NCBI RefSeq assembly: GCF_015832195.1
Contig: NC_052021.1
Coordinates: 1 to 64,000, forward strand
Origin: Motacilla alba alba
Taxonomy: Eukaryota; Chordata; Aves; Passeriformes; Motacillidae
Reading direction: 5' to 3'
Length of the DNA: 64,000 nucleotides
Below, piece by piece: positions 48,344 to 60,667 of the stretch. Position 1 is the first letter of the stretch; each line of letters begins with the position of its first letter. A program made the position numbers and the translations under genes. The notes beneath the pieces are model-generated. The model was given only the letters and a program-made list of their open reading frames with translations, was not told where the DNA came from and searched no databases.

Positions 48344-48466
48344 ATTGGAACTCTCAAAGCAGCACGAGTTGGCACGGGTGGCAGCATGTTCCTGGGCGGC
48401 AAAGGCTACTGCCTGGGAAAACAAAACTCAGCACCCCTCGTTCCTGGTCTCAGTTTGCAGAGATCC
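48344..48466 (+). repeat. Deleted monomer, 123 bp, second occurrence
   Basis: Same deletion join as at 46128 (GGGCGGC to AAAGGCTACTGCC), but preceded by a different monomer end (TTTACAGAGCTCCATTGG) and with GCATGTTCCTGGGCGGC upstream. It is followed by the same GCGGCCGC monomer type. Confidence 0.92.
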
Positions 48467-50627
48467 ATGGGCAGTCTCCAAGCAGCCCGAGTTGGCACAG
48501 GGGCAGCTTGTCCCTGGGCAGCATCTTGATATTTGTGGAAATCGAGCGGAGAAGCGGCCGCGATAGGCCGAGGGCGTACCTGGTACTGCAAATGCTTCTG
48601 CCCGGGGAAACAAAACCCACCAACCCACATTCCTGGTCTCAGTTTGCAGAGAACGATGGGCACTCTCCAAGCAGCCTGAGTTGGCAGAGGTGGCAGCTTG
48701 TCCCTGGGCGGCATGTTCATATTCCTGGAAATCCAGCAGGCAGCCGGCCCCTGAGGAACAAGGCCCTACCTGGTATAGAGAAAGTCTTCTGCCTCGAAAA
48801 ACAAAACCCACCAGCCCACGTTCCTGGTCTCAGTTTACAGAGCTCCATGGGCACTCTCAAAGCAGCCCGAGTTGGCAAGGGTGGCAGCTTGTCCCTGGGC
48901 GGCACCGTGATATTCGTGGAAATCCAGCAGGCAGCCGGCCCCGAAGGGCCGAGGGCCAACATGGTACACAGAAAGGCTTCTGCCTGGGGAAACAAAATCC
49001 ACCACCCCACGTTCCTGGTATCAGTTTACAGTGCGCCATGGGCACTCTCAAAGCAGCACGAGTTGGCACAGGTGGCAGCTTGTTCCTGGGCGGCATCTTA
49101 ATATTCGTGGAAATCCAGCAGCCTGCCGGCCCAGAAGGGCCGAGGGATTACCTGGTACTGCAAATGCTTTTGCGCAAGGAGACAAAACCCACCAGCCCAC
49201 GTTCCTGGTCTCAGTTTACAGAGATAAGTGTGCACTCTCAAAGCAGCCTGAGTTGGCACGGGTGGCAGCTTGTCCCTGGGCAGCACCTTGATATTCGTGG
49301 AAATCCAGCAAGCAGCCGTCCCATGAGGAACAAGGCGCTACCTAGTACTGATAAAGGCTTCTGCCCGGGGAAACAAAACCCACCAGCCCACGTTCCTGGT
49401 CTCAGTTTTCAGAGCTCCGTGGGAACGCTCAAAGCAGCCCGAGTTGGCACGGGTGGCAGCTTGTCCCTGGGCGGCATCTTGATATTCGTGGAAATCCAGC
49501 CGGTAGCCTGCCCCTGAGGAACAAGGCCCTACCTGGTACTGACAAAGGATTCTGCCTGGGAAAAAAAAACTCAGCACCCCACATTCCTGCTCTCAGTTTA
49601 CAGAGCTCCATGGGCACTCTCAAAGCAGCCCGAGTTGGCAAGGGTGGCACCTTTTACCTGGGCGGCACCTTGATATTCGTGGAAATCCAGCAGGCAGCCG
49701 GCCCCGAAGGGCCGAGCGCCAACATGGTACACAGAAAGGCTTCTGCCTGGGGAAACAAAACCCACCACCACACGTTCCTGGTATCAGTTTGCAGTGCTCC
49801 ATGGGCACTCTCAAAGCAGCCCGAGTTGGCACAGGTGGCAGCTTGTCCCTGGAAGGCATCTTCAGATTCGTGGAAATCCAGAAGGCAGACTGCCCTTGAG
49901 GAACAAGGCCCTACCTGGTACAGAGAAAGTATTCTGCCTCGGAAAACAAAACACACCACCACACATTCCTGGTCTTAGTTTGCAGACCCCATGGGCACTC
50001 TCAAAGCAGCGCGAGTTGGCACAGGTGACAGCTTGTCCCTGGGCTGCACCTTGATATTCGTGGAAATCCAGCAAGCAGCCTGCCGGTGAGGAACAAGGCC
50101 CTACCTGGTACTGACAAAGACTTCTGCCCGGGAAAATAAACCCACCACCCCACGTCCCTGGTATCAGTTTGCAGAGATCCATGGGCACTCTCAAAGCAGC
50201 CCGAGTTGGCACAGGTGGCAGCTTGTCCCTGGGCGGCATCTTGATATTCGTGGAAATCCAGCAGGCAGCCTACCCCTGAGGAACAAGGCCCTACCTGGAA
50301 CACACAAAGGCTTCTGCCCGGGGAAACAAAACCCACAACCCCACCTTCCTGCTCTCAGTCTGCAGAGATTCATGGGCACTCTCAAAGCAGCCCGAGTTGG
50401 CACAGGTGGCAGCTTATCCCTGGAAGGCATCTTCAGATTCGTGGAAATCCAGAAGGCAGACTGCCCGTGAGGAACAAGGCCCTACCTGGTACAGAGAAAG
50501 TATTCTGCCTCGGAAAACAAAACACACCACCACACATTCCTGGTCTCAGTCTGCAGAGATTCATGGGCACTCTCCAAGCAGCCCAAGTTTGCACAGGTGG
50601 CAGCTTGTCCCTGGGCGGCATCTTGAT

Positions 50628-50644
50628 ATTCGTGCAAATCGAGC
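50628..50644 (+). other. CENP-B-box-like site, CGAG form (8 of 9)
   Basis: ATTCGTGCAAATCGAGC; the G-to-C change falls in a position that the essential pattern leaves free. GCGGCCGC follows at 50651. Confidence 0.45.
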
Positions 50645-51958
50645 AGACAAGCGGCCGCGATAGGTCAAGGGCCTACCTGGTACTGCAAATGCTTCTCCCC
50701 GGGGAAACAACCCGCCACCCCACATTCCTGGCCTCAGTTTGCAGAGAACGATGGGCACTCTCAAAGCAGCCTGAGTTGGCACAGGTGGCAGCTTGTCCCT
50801 GGGCGGCATCTTGATATTCGTGGAAATCCAGCAGGCTGCCGGCCCCTGAGGAACAAGGCCCTACCTGGTACTGCAAATCCTTCTGCCGGGGAAACACACC
50901 CACCACCCCACGCTCCTGGTCTCACTTTTCAGTGCTCCATGGGCACTCTCAAAGCAGCCTGAGTTGGCGCAGGTGGCAGCTTGTCCCTGGGCGGCATCTT
51001 GATATTCGTGGAAATCCAGCAGGCTGCCGGCCCAGAAGGGCCGAGGGCCTACCTGGTACTGCAAATGCTTCTGCCCAAGGCGAAAAAACCCACCAGCCCA
51101 CGTTCCTGGTCTCAGTTTTCAGAGCTCCGTGGGAACTCTCAAAGCAGCCCGAGTTGGCACGGGTGGCAGATTGTCCCTGGGCGGCATCTTCAGATTCGTG
51201 GAAATCCAGCCGACAGCCTGCCCCTGAGGAACAAGGCCCTACCTGGTACTGACAAAGGATTCTGCCCGGGAAAACAAAACTCAGCACCCCACATTCCTGG
51301 TCTCAGTTTGCAGAGCTCCATGGGCACTCTCAAAGCAGCCCGAGTTGGCAAGGGTGTCACCTTTTACCTGGGCGGCATCTTGATATTCGTGGAAATCCAG
51401 CAGGCAGCCGGCCCCGAAGGGCCGAGGGCCAACATGGTACACAGAAAGGCTTCTGCCTGGGGAAACAAAACCCACCACCACACGTTCCTGGTATCAGTTT
51501 GCAGTGCTCCATGGGCACTCTCAAAGCAGCACGAGTTGGCACAGGTGGCAGCTTGTCCCTGGGCGGCATCTTCAGATTCGTGGAAATCCAACAGGCTGCC
51601 GGCCCAGAAGGGCCGAGGGACTACCTGGTATTGACAATGGCTTCGTCCTAGGGAAACAAAACCCCTCCACCCCACGTTCCTGGTCTCAGTTTGCAGAGAT
51701 CCATGGGCATTCTCAAAGCAGCCCGAGTTGGCACAGGTGGCAGCTTGTCCCTGGGCGGCATCTTCAGATGCGTGGAAATCCAGCAGGCAGCCGGCCCTTA
51801 AGGACAAAGGGCCGACCTTGTACTGACAAAAGCTTCTGCCCGGGGAAACAAAACTCACCAGCCCACATTCCTGGCCTCAGTTTGCAGTGATCCATGGGCA
51901 ATCTCCAAGGAGCCCGAGTTGGCACAGGGGGCAGCTTGTCCCTGGGCAGCATCTTGAT

Positions 51959-51975
51959 ATTCGTGGAAATCGAGC
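51959..51975 (+). other. CENP-B-box-like site, CGAG form (8 of 9)
   Basis: Same 17 bases as at 46315, with GCGGCCGC at 51982-51989. Confidence 0.45.
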
Positions 51976-53863
51976 GGAGAAGCGGCCGCGATAGGCCGAT
52001 GGCGTACCTGGTACTGCAAATGCTTCTACCCGGGTAAACAAAACCCACCAACCCACATTCCTGGTCTCAGTTTGCAGAGAACGATGGGCACTCTCAAAGC
52101 AGCCTGAGTTGGCACAGGTGGCAGCTTGTCCCTGGGCGGCATCTTGATATTCGTGGAAATCCAGCAGGCATCCGGCCCCTGAGGAACGTGGCCCTACCTG
52201 GTACTGACAAAGTCTTCTGCCCGGGAAAACAAAACTCAACTCTCCACGTTCCTGGTATCAGTTTGAAGAGCTACATGGGCACTCTCAAAGCAGCCCGAGT
52301 TGGTGCAGGTGGCAGCTTGTCCCTGGGCGGCACCTTGATATTTGTTGAAATCCAGCAGGCAGACGGACGTGAAGGGCCGAGGGCCTACCTGTTACTGCAA
52401 ATGATTCTGCCCGGGGAATCAAAACCACCAGCCCACGTTCCTGGTCTCAGTTTGCAGAGCTCCATGGGCACTCTCAAAGCAGCCTGAGTTGGCGCAGGTG
52501 GCAGCTTGTCCCTGGGCGGCATCTTGATATTCCTGGAAATCCAGCTTGCAGACGGACCGAAAGGCCGAGGGCCTACCTGGTACTGACAAAGGCTTCTGCC
52601 AAAGGACACAAAACCCACCAGTACACGATCCTGGTCTCAGTTTGCAGAGCTCCATGGGCACTCTCAAACAGCCCGAGTTGGCACAGGTGGCAGCTTGTCC
52701 CTGGGCGGCATCTTGATATTCGTGGAAATCCAGCAGGCAGCCGGCCCCTTAGGAACAAGGCCCTACCCGGTATAGAGAAAGTCTTCTGCCTCGAAAAACA
52801 AAACCCACCAGCCCACGTTCCTGGTCTCAGTTTTCAGAGCTCCGTGGGAACTCTCCAAGCAGCCCGAGTTGGCACGGGTGGCAGATTGTCCCTGGGCGGC
52901 ATCTTGATATTCGTGGAAATCCAGGCGGCAGCCTGCCCCTGAGGAACAAGGCCCTACCTGGTACAGACAAAGGATTCTGCCCGGGAAAACAAAACTCAGC
53001 CCCCCACATTCCTGCTCTCAGTTTACAGAGCTCCATGGGCACTCTCAAAGCAGCCCGAGTTGGCAAGGGTGGCACCTTTTACCTGGGCGGCATCTTGATA
53101 TTCCTGGAAATCCAGCAGGCAGCCGGCCCCGAAGGGCCGAGCGCCAACATGGTACACAGAAAGGCTTCTGCCTGGGGAAACAAAACCCACTACCACACGT
53201 TCCTGGTATCAGTTTGCAGTGCTCCATGGGCACTCTCAAAGCAGCACGAGTTGGCACAGGTGGCAGCTTGTCCCTGGGCGGCATCTTCAGATTCGTGGAA
53301 ATCCAACAGGCTGCCGGCCCAGAAGGGCCGAGGGACTACCTGGTATTGACAATGGCTTCGTCCTAGGGAAACAAAACCCACCACCCAACGTTCCTGGTCT
53401 CAGTTTGCAGAGCTCCATGGGCACTCTCAAACCAGCCCGAGTTGGCACAGGTGGCAGCTTGTCCCTGGGCGAAATCTTCAGATTCGTGGAAATCCAGCAG
53501 GCAGCCGGCCCGTGAGGAACAAGGCCCTACCTGGTACTGACAAAGCCTTCTGCCCAAGGACACAAAACCCACCAGTACACGATCCTGGTCTCAGTTTGCA
53601 GTGCTCCATGGGCACTCTCAAAGCAGCCTGAGTTGGCACAGGTGGCAGCTTGTCCCTGGGCGGCATCTTCAGATTTGTGGAAATCCAGCAGGCAGCCGGC
53701 CCCTGAGGAACGAGGGCCTACCTGGTACTGACAAAGGCTACTGCCTGGGAAAACAAAACTCAGCCCCCCACGTTCCTGGTCTCAGTTTTCAGAGATCCAT
53801 GGGCACTCTCAAAGCAGCCCGAGTTAGCACAGGTGGCAGCTTGTCCCTGGGCAGCATCTTGAT

Positions 53864-53880
53864 ATTCGTGGAAATCGAGC
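53864..53880 (+). other. CENP-B-box-like site, CGAG form (8 of 9)
   Basis: Same 17 bases as at 46315, with GCGGCCGC at 53887-53894. Confidence 0.45.
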
Positions 53881-55130
53881 GGAGAAGCGGCCGCGATAGT
53901 CCGAGGGCGTACCTGGTACTGCAAATGCTTCTACCCGGGTAAACAAAACCCACCAACCCACATTCCTGGTCTCAGTTTGCAGAGAACGATGGGCACTCTC
54001 AAAGCAGCCCGAGTTGGCGCAGGTGGCAGCTTGTCCCTGGGCGGCACCTTGATATATTTTGAAATCCAGCAGGCAGACGGACGTGAAGGGCTGAGGGCCT
54101 ACCTGTTACTGCAAATGCTTCTGCCCGGGGAAACAAACCCACCAGCCCACGTTCCTGGTCTCAGTTTGCAGAGCTCCATGGGCACTCTCAAAGCAGCCCG
54201 AGTTGGCAAGGGTGGCAGCTTGTCCCTGGGCGGCACCTTGATATTCGTGGAAATCCAGCAGGCAGCCGGCCCCGAAGGGCCGAGGGCCAACATGGTACAC
54301 AGAAACGCTTCTGGCTGGGGAAACAAAACCCACCAGCCCACGTTCCTGGTATCAGTTTGCAGAGCTCCATGGGCACTCTCAAAGCAGCCTGAGTTGGCAC
54401 AGGTGGCAGCTTGTCCCTGGGCGGCATCTTAATATTCGTGGAAATCCAGCAGGCAGCCGGCCCAGAAGGGCCGAGGGATTACTTGGTACTGCAAATGCTT
54501 CTGCCCAAGGAGACAAAACCCACCAGCCCACGTTCCGGGTCTCAGTTTGAAGAGCTCCATGGGAACGCTCAAAGCAGCCCGAGTTGGTACGGGTGGCAGC
54601 TTGTCCCTGGGCGGAATCTTGATATTCGTGGAAATCCAGCAGGTTGCCGGCCCAGAAGGGCCGAGGGCCTACCTGGTACTGTCAATGCTTCTGCCCAAGG
54701 AGACAAAAGCCACCAGCCCACGTTCCTGGTCTCAGTTTGCAGAGCTCCGTAGGCACTCTCAAAGCAGCCCGAGTTGGCACGGGTGGCAGCTTGTCCCTGG
54801 GCGGCATGTTCATATTCGTGGAAATCCAGAAGGCAGCCAGCCCCGAAGGGCCGAGGGCCAACATGGTACACAGAAAGGCTTCTGCCTGGGGAAACAAAAC
54901 CCACCACCACACGTTCCTGGTATCAGTTTGCAGTGCTCCATGGGCACTCTCAAAGCAGCACGAGTTGGCACAGGTGGCAGCTTGTCCCTGGGCGGCATCT
55001 TCAGATTCGTGGAAATCCAGCAGGCAGCCAGCCACAAAAGGCCGAGGGCCTACCTGATATTGACAATGGCTTCGTCCTAGGGAAACAAAACCCACCACCC
55101 CACGTTCCTGGTCTCAGTTTACAGAGCTCC

Positions 55131-55253
55131 ATTGGAACTCTCAAAGCAGCACGAGTTGGCACGGGTGGCAGCATGTTCCTGGGCGGCAAAGGCTACTGCC
55201 TGGGAAAACAAAACTCAGCACCCCTCGTTCCTGGTCTCAGTTTGCAGAGATCC
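55131..55253 (+). repeat. Deleted monomer, 123 bp, third occurrence
   Basis: Exact counterpart of 48344-48466 in the second 6,787-bp copy. Confidence 0.92.
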
Positions 55254-57414
55254 ATGGGCAGTCTCCAAGCAGCCCGAGTTGGCACAGGGGCAGCTTGTCC
55301 CTGGGCAGCATCTTGATATTTGTGGAAATCGAGCGGAGAAGCGGCCGCGATAGGCCGAGGGCGTACCTGGTACTGCAAATGCTTCTGCCCGGGGAAACAA
55401 AACCCACCAACCCACATTCCTGGTCTCAGTTTGCAGAGAACGATGGGCACTCTCAAAGCAGCCTGAGTTGGCAGAGGTGGCAGCTTGTCCCTGGGCGGCA
55501 TGTTCATATTCCTGGAAATCCAGCAGGCAGCCGGCCCCTGAGGAACAAGGCCCTACCTGGTATAGAGAAAGTCTTCTGCCTCGAAAAACAAAACCCACCA
55601 GCCCACGTTCCTGGTCTCAGTTTACAGAGCTCCATGGGCACTCTCAAAGCAGCCCGAGTTGGCAAGGGTGGCAGCTTGTCCCTGGGCGGCACCGTGATAT
55701 TCGTGGAAATCCAGCAGGCAGCCGGCCCCGAAGGGCCGAGGGCCAACATGGTACACAGAAAGGCTTCTGCCTGGGGAAACAAAATCCACCACCCCACGTT
55801 CCTGGTATCAGTTTACAGTGCGCCATGGGCACTCTCAAAGCAGCACGAGTTGGCACAGGTGGCAGCTTGTTCCTGGGCGGCATCTTAATATTCGTGGAAA
55901 TCCAGCAGCCTGCCGGCCCAGAAGGGCCGAGGGATTACCTGGTACTGCAAATGCTTTTGCGCAAGGAGACAAAACCCACCAGCCCACGTTCCTGGTCTCA
56001 GTTTACAGAGATAAGTGTGCACTCTCAAAGCAGCCTGAGTTGGCACGGGTGGCAGCTTGTCCCTGGGCAGCACCTTGATATTCGTGGAAATCCAGCAAGC
56101 AGCCGTCCCATGAGGAACAAGGCGCTACCTAGTACTGATAAAGGCTTCTGCCCGGGGAAACAAAACCCACCAGCCCACGTTCCTGGTCTCAGTTTTCAGA
56201 GCTCCGTGGGAACGCTCAAAGCAGCCCGAGTTGGCACGGGTGGCAGCTTGTCCCTGGGCGGCATCTTGATATTCGTGGAAATCCAGCCGGTAGCCTGCCC
56301 CTGAGGAACAAGGCCCTACCTGGTACTGACAAAGGATTCTGCCTGGGAAAAAAAAACTCAGCACCCCACATTCCTGCTCTCAGTTTACAGAGCTCCATGG
56401 GCACTCTCAAAGCAGCCCGAGTTGGCAAGGGTGGCACCTTTTACCTGGGCGGCACCTTGATATTCGTGGAAATCCAGCAGGCAGCCGGCCCCGAAGGGCC
56501 GAGCGCCAACATGGTACACAGAAAGGCTTCTGCCTGGGGAAACAAAACCCACCACCACACGTTCCTGGTATCAGTTTGCAGTGCTCCATGGGCACTCTCA
56601 AAGCAGCCCGAGTTGGCACAGGTGGCAGCTTGTCCCTGGAAGGCATCTTCAGATTCGTGGAAATCCAGAAGGCAGACTGCCCTTGAGGAACAAGGCCCTA
56701 CCTGGTACAGAGAAAGTATTCTGCCTCGGAAAACAAAACACACCACCACACATTCCTGGTCTTAGTTTGCAGACCCCATGGGCACTCTCAAAGCAGCGCG
56801 AGTTGGCACAGGTGACAGCTTGTCCCTGGGCTGCACCTTGATATTCGTGGAAATCCAGCAAGCAGCCTGCCGGTGAGGAACAAGGCCCTACCTGGTACTG
56901 ACAAAGACTTCTGCCCGGGAAAATAAACCCACCACCCCACGTCCCTGGTATCAGTTTGCAGAGATCCATGGGCACTCTCAAAGCAGCCCGAGTTGGCACA
57001 GGTGGCAGCTTGTCCCTGGGCGGCATCTTGATATTCGTGGAAATCCAGCAGGCAGCCTACCCCTGAGGAACAAGGCCCTACCTGGAACACACAAAGGCTT
57101 CTGCCCGGGGAAACAAAACCCACAACCCCACCTTCCTGCTCTCAGTCTGCAGAGATTCATGGGCACTCTCAAAGCAGCCCGAGTTGGCACAGGTGGCAGC
57201 TTATCCCTGGAAGGCATCTTCAGATTCGTGGAAATCCAGAAGGCAGACTGCCCGTGAGGAACAAGGCCCTACCTGGTACAGAGAAAGTATTCTGCCTCGG
57301 AAAACAAAACACACCACCACACATTCCTGGTCTCAGTCTGCAGAGATTCATGGGCACTCTCCAAGCAGCCCAAGTTTGCACAGGTGGCAGCTTGTCCCTG
57401 GGCGGCATCTTGAT

Positions 57415-57431
57415 ATTCGTGCAAATCGAGC
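57415..57431 (+). other. CENP-B-box-like site, CGAG form (8 of 9)
   Basis: Counterpart of 50628 in the second 6,787-bp copy. Confidence 0.45.
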
Positions 57432-58745
57432 AGACAAGCGGCCGCGATAGGTCAAGGGCCTACCTGGTACTGCAAATGCTTCTCCCCGGGGAAACAACCC
57501 GCCACCCCACATTCCTGGCCTCAGTTTGCAGAGAACGATGGGCACTCTCAAAGCAGCCTGAGTTGGCACAGGTGGCAGCTTGTCCCTGGGCGGCATCTTG
57601 ATATTCGTGGAAATCCAGCAGGCTGCCGGCCCCTGAGGAACAAGGCCCTACCTGGTACTGCAAATCCTTCTGCCGGGGAAACACACCCACCACCCCACGC
57701 TCCTGGTCTCACTTTTCAGTGCTCCATGGGCACTCTCAAAGCAGCCTGAGTTGGCGCAGGTGGCAGCTTGTCCCTGGGCGGCATCTTGATATTCGTGGAA
57801 ATCCAGCAGGCTGCCGGCCCAGAAGGGCCGAGGGCCTACCTGGTACTGCAAATGCTTCTGCCCAAGGCGAAAAAACCCACCAGCCCACGTTCCTGGTCTC
57901 AGTTTTCAGAGCTCCGTGGGAACTCTCAAAGCAGCCCGAGTTGGCACGGGTGGCAGATTGTCCCTGGGCGGCATCTTCAGATTCGTGGAAATCCAGCCGA
58001 CAGCCTGCCCCTGAGGAACAAGGCCCTACCTGGTACTGACAAAGGATTCTGCCCGGGAAAACAAAACTCAGCACCCCACATTCCTGGTCTCAGTTTGCAG
58101 AGCTCCATGGGCACTCTCAAAGCAGCCCGAGTTGGCAAGGGTGTCACCTTTTACCTGGGCGGCATCTTGATATTCGTGGAAATCCAGCAGGCAGCCGGCC
58201 CCGAAGGGCCGAGGGCCAACATGGTACACAGAAAGGCTTCTGCCTGGGGAAACAAAACCCACCACCACACGTTCCTGGTATCAGTTTGCAGTGCTCCATG
58301 GGCACTCTCAAAGCAGCACGAGTTGGCACAGGTGGCAGCTTGTCCCTGGGCGGCATCTTCAGATTCGTGGAAATCCAACAGGCTGCCGGCCCAGAAGGGC
58401 CGAGGGACTACCTGGTATTGACAATGGCTTCGTCCTAGGGAAACAAAACCCCTCCACCCCACGTTCCTGGTCTCAGTTTGCAGAGATCCATGGGCATTCT
58501 CAAAGCAGCCCGAGTTGGCACAGGTGGCAGCTTGTCCCTGGGCGGCATCTTCAGATGCGTGGAAATCCAGCAGGCAGCCGGCCCTTAAGGACAAAGGGCC
58601 GACCTTGTACTGACAAAAGCTTCTGCCCGGGGAAACAAAACTCACCAGCCCACATTCCTGGCCTCAGTTTGCAGTGATCCATGGGCAATCTCCAAGGAGC
58701 CCGAGTTGGCACAGGGGGCAGCTTGTCCCTGGGCAGCATCTTGAT

Positions 58746-58762
58746 ATTCGTGGAAATCGAGC
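58746..58762 (+). other. CENP-B-box-like site, CGAG form (8 of 9)
   Basis: Counterpart of 51959 in the second 6,787-bp copy. Confidence 0.45.
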
Positions 58763-60650
58763 GGAGAAGCGGCCGCGATAGGCCGATGGCGTACCTGGTA
58801 CTGCAAATGCTTCTACCCGGGTAAACAAAACCCACCAACCCACATTCCTGGTCTCAGTTTGCAGAGAACGATGGGCACTCTCAAAGCAGCCTGAGTTGGC
58901 ACAGGTGGCAGCTTGTCCCTGGGCGGCATCTTGATATTCGTGGAAATCCAGCAGGCATCCGGCCCCTGAGGAACGTGGCCCTACCTGGTACTGACAAAGT
59001 CTTCTGCCCGGGAAAACAAAACTCAACTCTCCACGTTCCTGGTATCAGTTTGAAGAGCTACATGGGCACTCTCAAAGCAGCCCGAGTTGGTGCAGGTGGC
59101 AGCTTGTCCCTGGGCGGCACCTTGATATTTGTTGAAATCCAGCAGGCAGACGGACGTGAAGGGCCGAGGGCCTACCTGTTACTGCAAATGATTCTGCCCG
59201 GGGAATCAAAACCACCAGCCCACGTTCCTGGTCTCAGTTTGCAGAGCTCCATGGGCACTCTCAAAGCAGCCTGAGTTGGCGCAGGTGGCAGCTTGTCCCT
59301 GGGCGGCATCTTGATATTCCTGGAAATCCAGCTTGCAGACGGACCGAAAGGCCGAGGGCCTACCTGGTACTGACAAAGGCTTCTGCCAAAGGACACAAAA
59401 CCCACCAGTACACGATCCTGGTCTCAGTTTGCAGAGCTCCATGGGCACTCTCAAACAGCCCGAGTTGGCACAGGTGGCAGCTTGTCCCTGGGCGGCATCT
59501 TGATATTCGTGGAAATCCAGCAGGCAGCCGGCCCCTTAGGAACAAGGCCCTACCCGGTATAGAGAAAGTCTTCTGCCTCGAAAAACAAAACCCACCAGCC
59601 CACGTTCCTGGTCTCAGTTTTCAGAGCTCCGTGGGAACTCTCCAAGCAGCCCGAGTTGGCACGGGTGGCAGATTGTCCCTGGGCGGCATCTTGATATTCG
59701 TGGAAATCCAGGCGGCAGCCTGCCCCTGAGGAACAAGGCCCTACCTGGTACAGACAAAGGATTCTGCCCGGGAAAACAAAACTCAGCCCCCCACATTCCT
59801 GCTCTCAGTTTACAGAGCTCCATGGGCACTCTCAAAGCAGCCCGAGTTGGCAAGGGTGGCACCTTTTACCTGGGCGGCATCTTGATATTCCTGGAAATCC
59901 AGCAGGCAGCCGGCCCCGAAGGGCCGAGCGCCAACATGGTACACAGAAAGGCTTCTGCCTGGGGAAACAAAACCCACTACCACACGTTCCTGGTATCAGT
60001 TTGCAGTGCTCCATGGGCACTCTCAAAGCAGCACGAGTTGGCACAGGTGGCAGCTTGTCCCTGGGCGGCATCTTCAGATTCGTGGAAATCCAACAGGCTG
60101 CCGGCCCAGAAGGGCCGAGGGACTACCTGGTATTGACAATGGCTTCGTCCTAGGGAAACAAAACCCACCACCCAACGTTCCTGGTCTCAGTTTGCAGAGC
60201 TCCATGGGCACTCTCAAACCAGCCCGAGTTGGCACAGGTGGCAGCTTGTCCCTGGGCGAAATCTTCAGATTCGTGGAAATCCAGCAGGCAGCCGGCCCGT
60301 GAGGAACAAGGCCCTACCTGGTACTGACAAAGCCTTCTGCCCAAGGACACAAAACCCACCAGTACACGATCCTGGTCTCAGTTTGCAGTGCTCCATGGGC
60401 ACTCTCAAAGCAGCCTGAGTTGGCACAGGTGGCAGCTTGTCCCTGGGCGGCATCTTCAGATTTGTGGAAATCCAGCAGGCAGCCGGCCCCTGAGGAACGA
60501 GGGCCTACCTGGTACTGACAAAGGCTACTGCCTGGGAAAACAAAACTCAGCCCCCCACGTTCCTGGTCTCAGTTTTCAGAGATCCATGGGCACTCTCAAA
60601 GCAGCCCGAGTTAGCACAGGTGGCAGCTTGTCCCTGGGCAGCATCTTGAT

Positions 60651-60667
60651 ATTCGTGGAAATCGAGC
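60651..60667 (+). other. CENP-B-box-like site, CGAG form (8 of 9)
   Basis: Counterpart of 53864 in the second 6,787-bp copy. Confidence 0.45.

Larger units (their letters stand above)
47430..54216 (+). repeat. 6,787-bp tandem duplication, copy 1
   Basis: Contains 35 full monomers plus one 123-bp monomer (48344-48466), about 6,664 + 123 bp. It matches copy 2 base for base wherever I compared, apart from rare differences such as C at 48668 against A at 55455. Ordered markers are GCCAACATGGTACACAG, the deleted monomer, several GCGGCCGC monomers, ACCTTTTACCTGGGCGG, AAAGTATTCTGCCTCGG and GACGGACGTGAAGGG. Confidence 0.94.
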
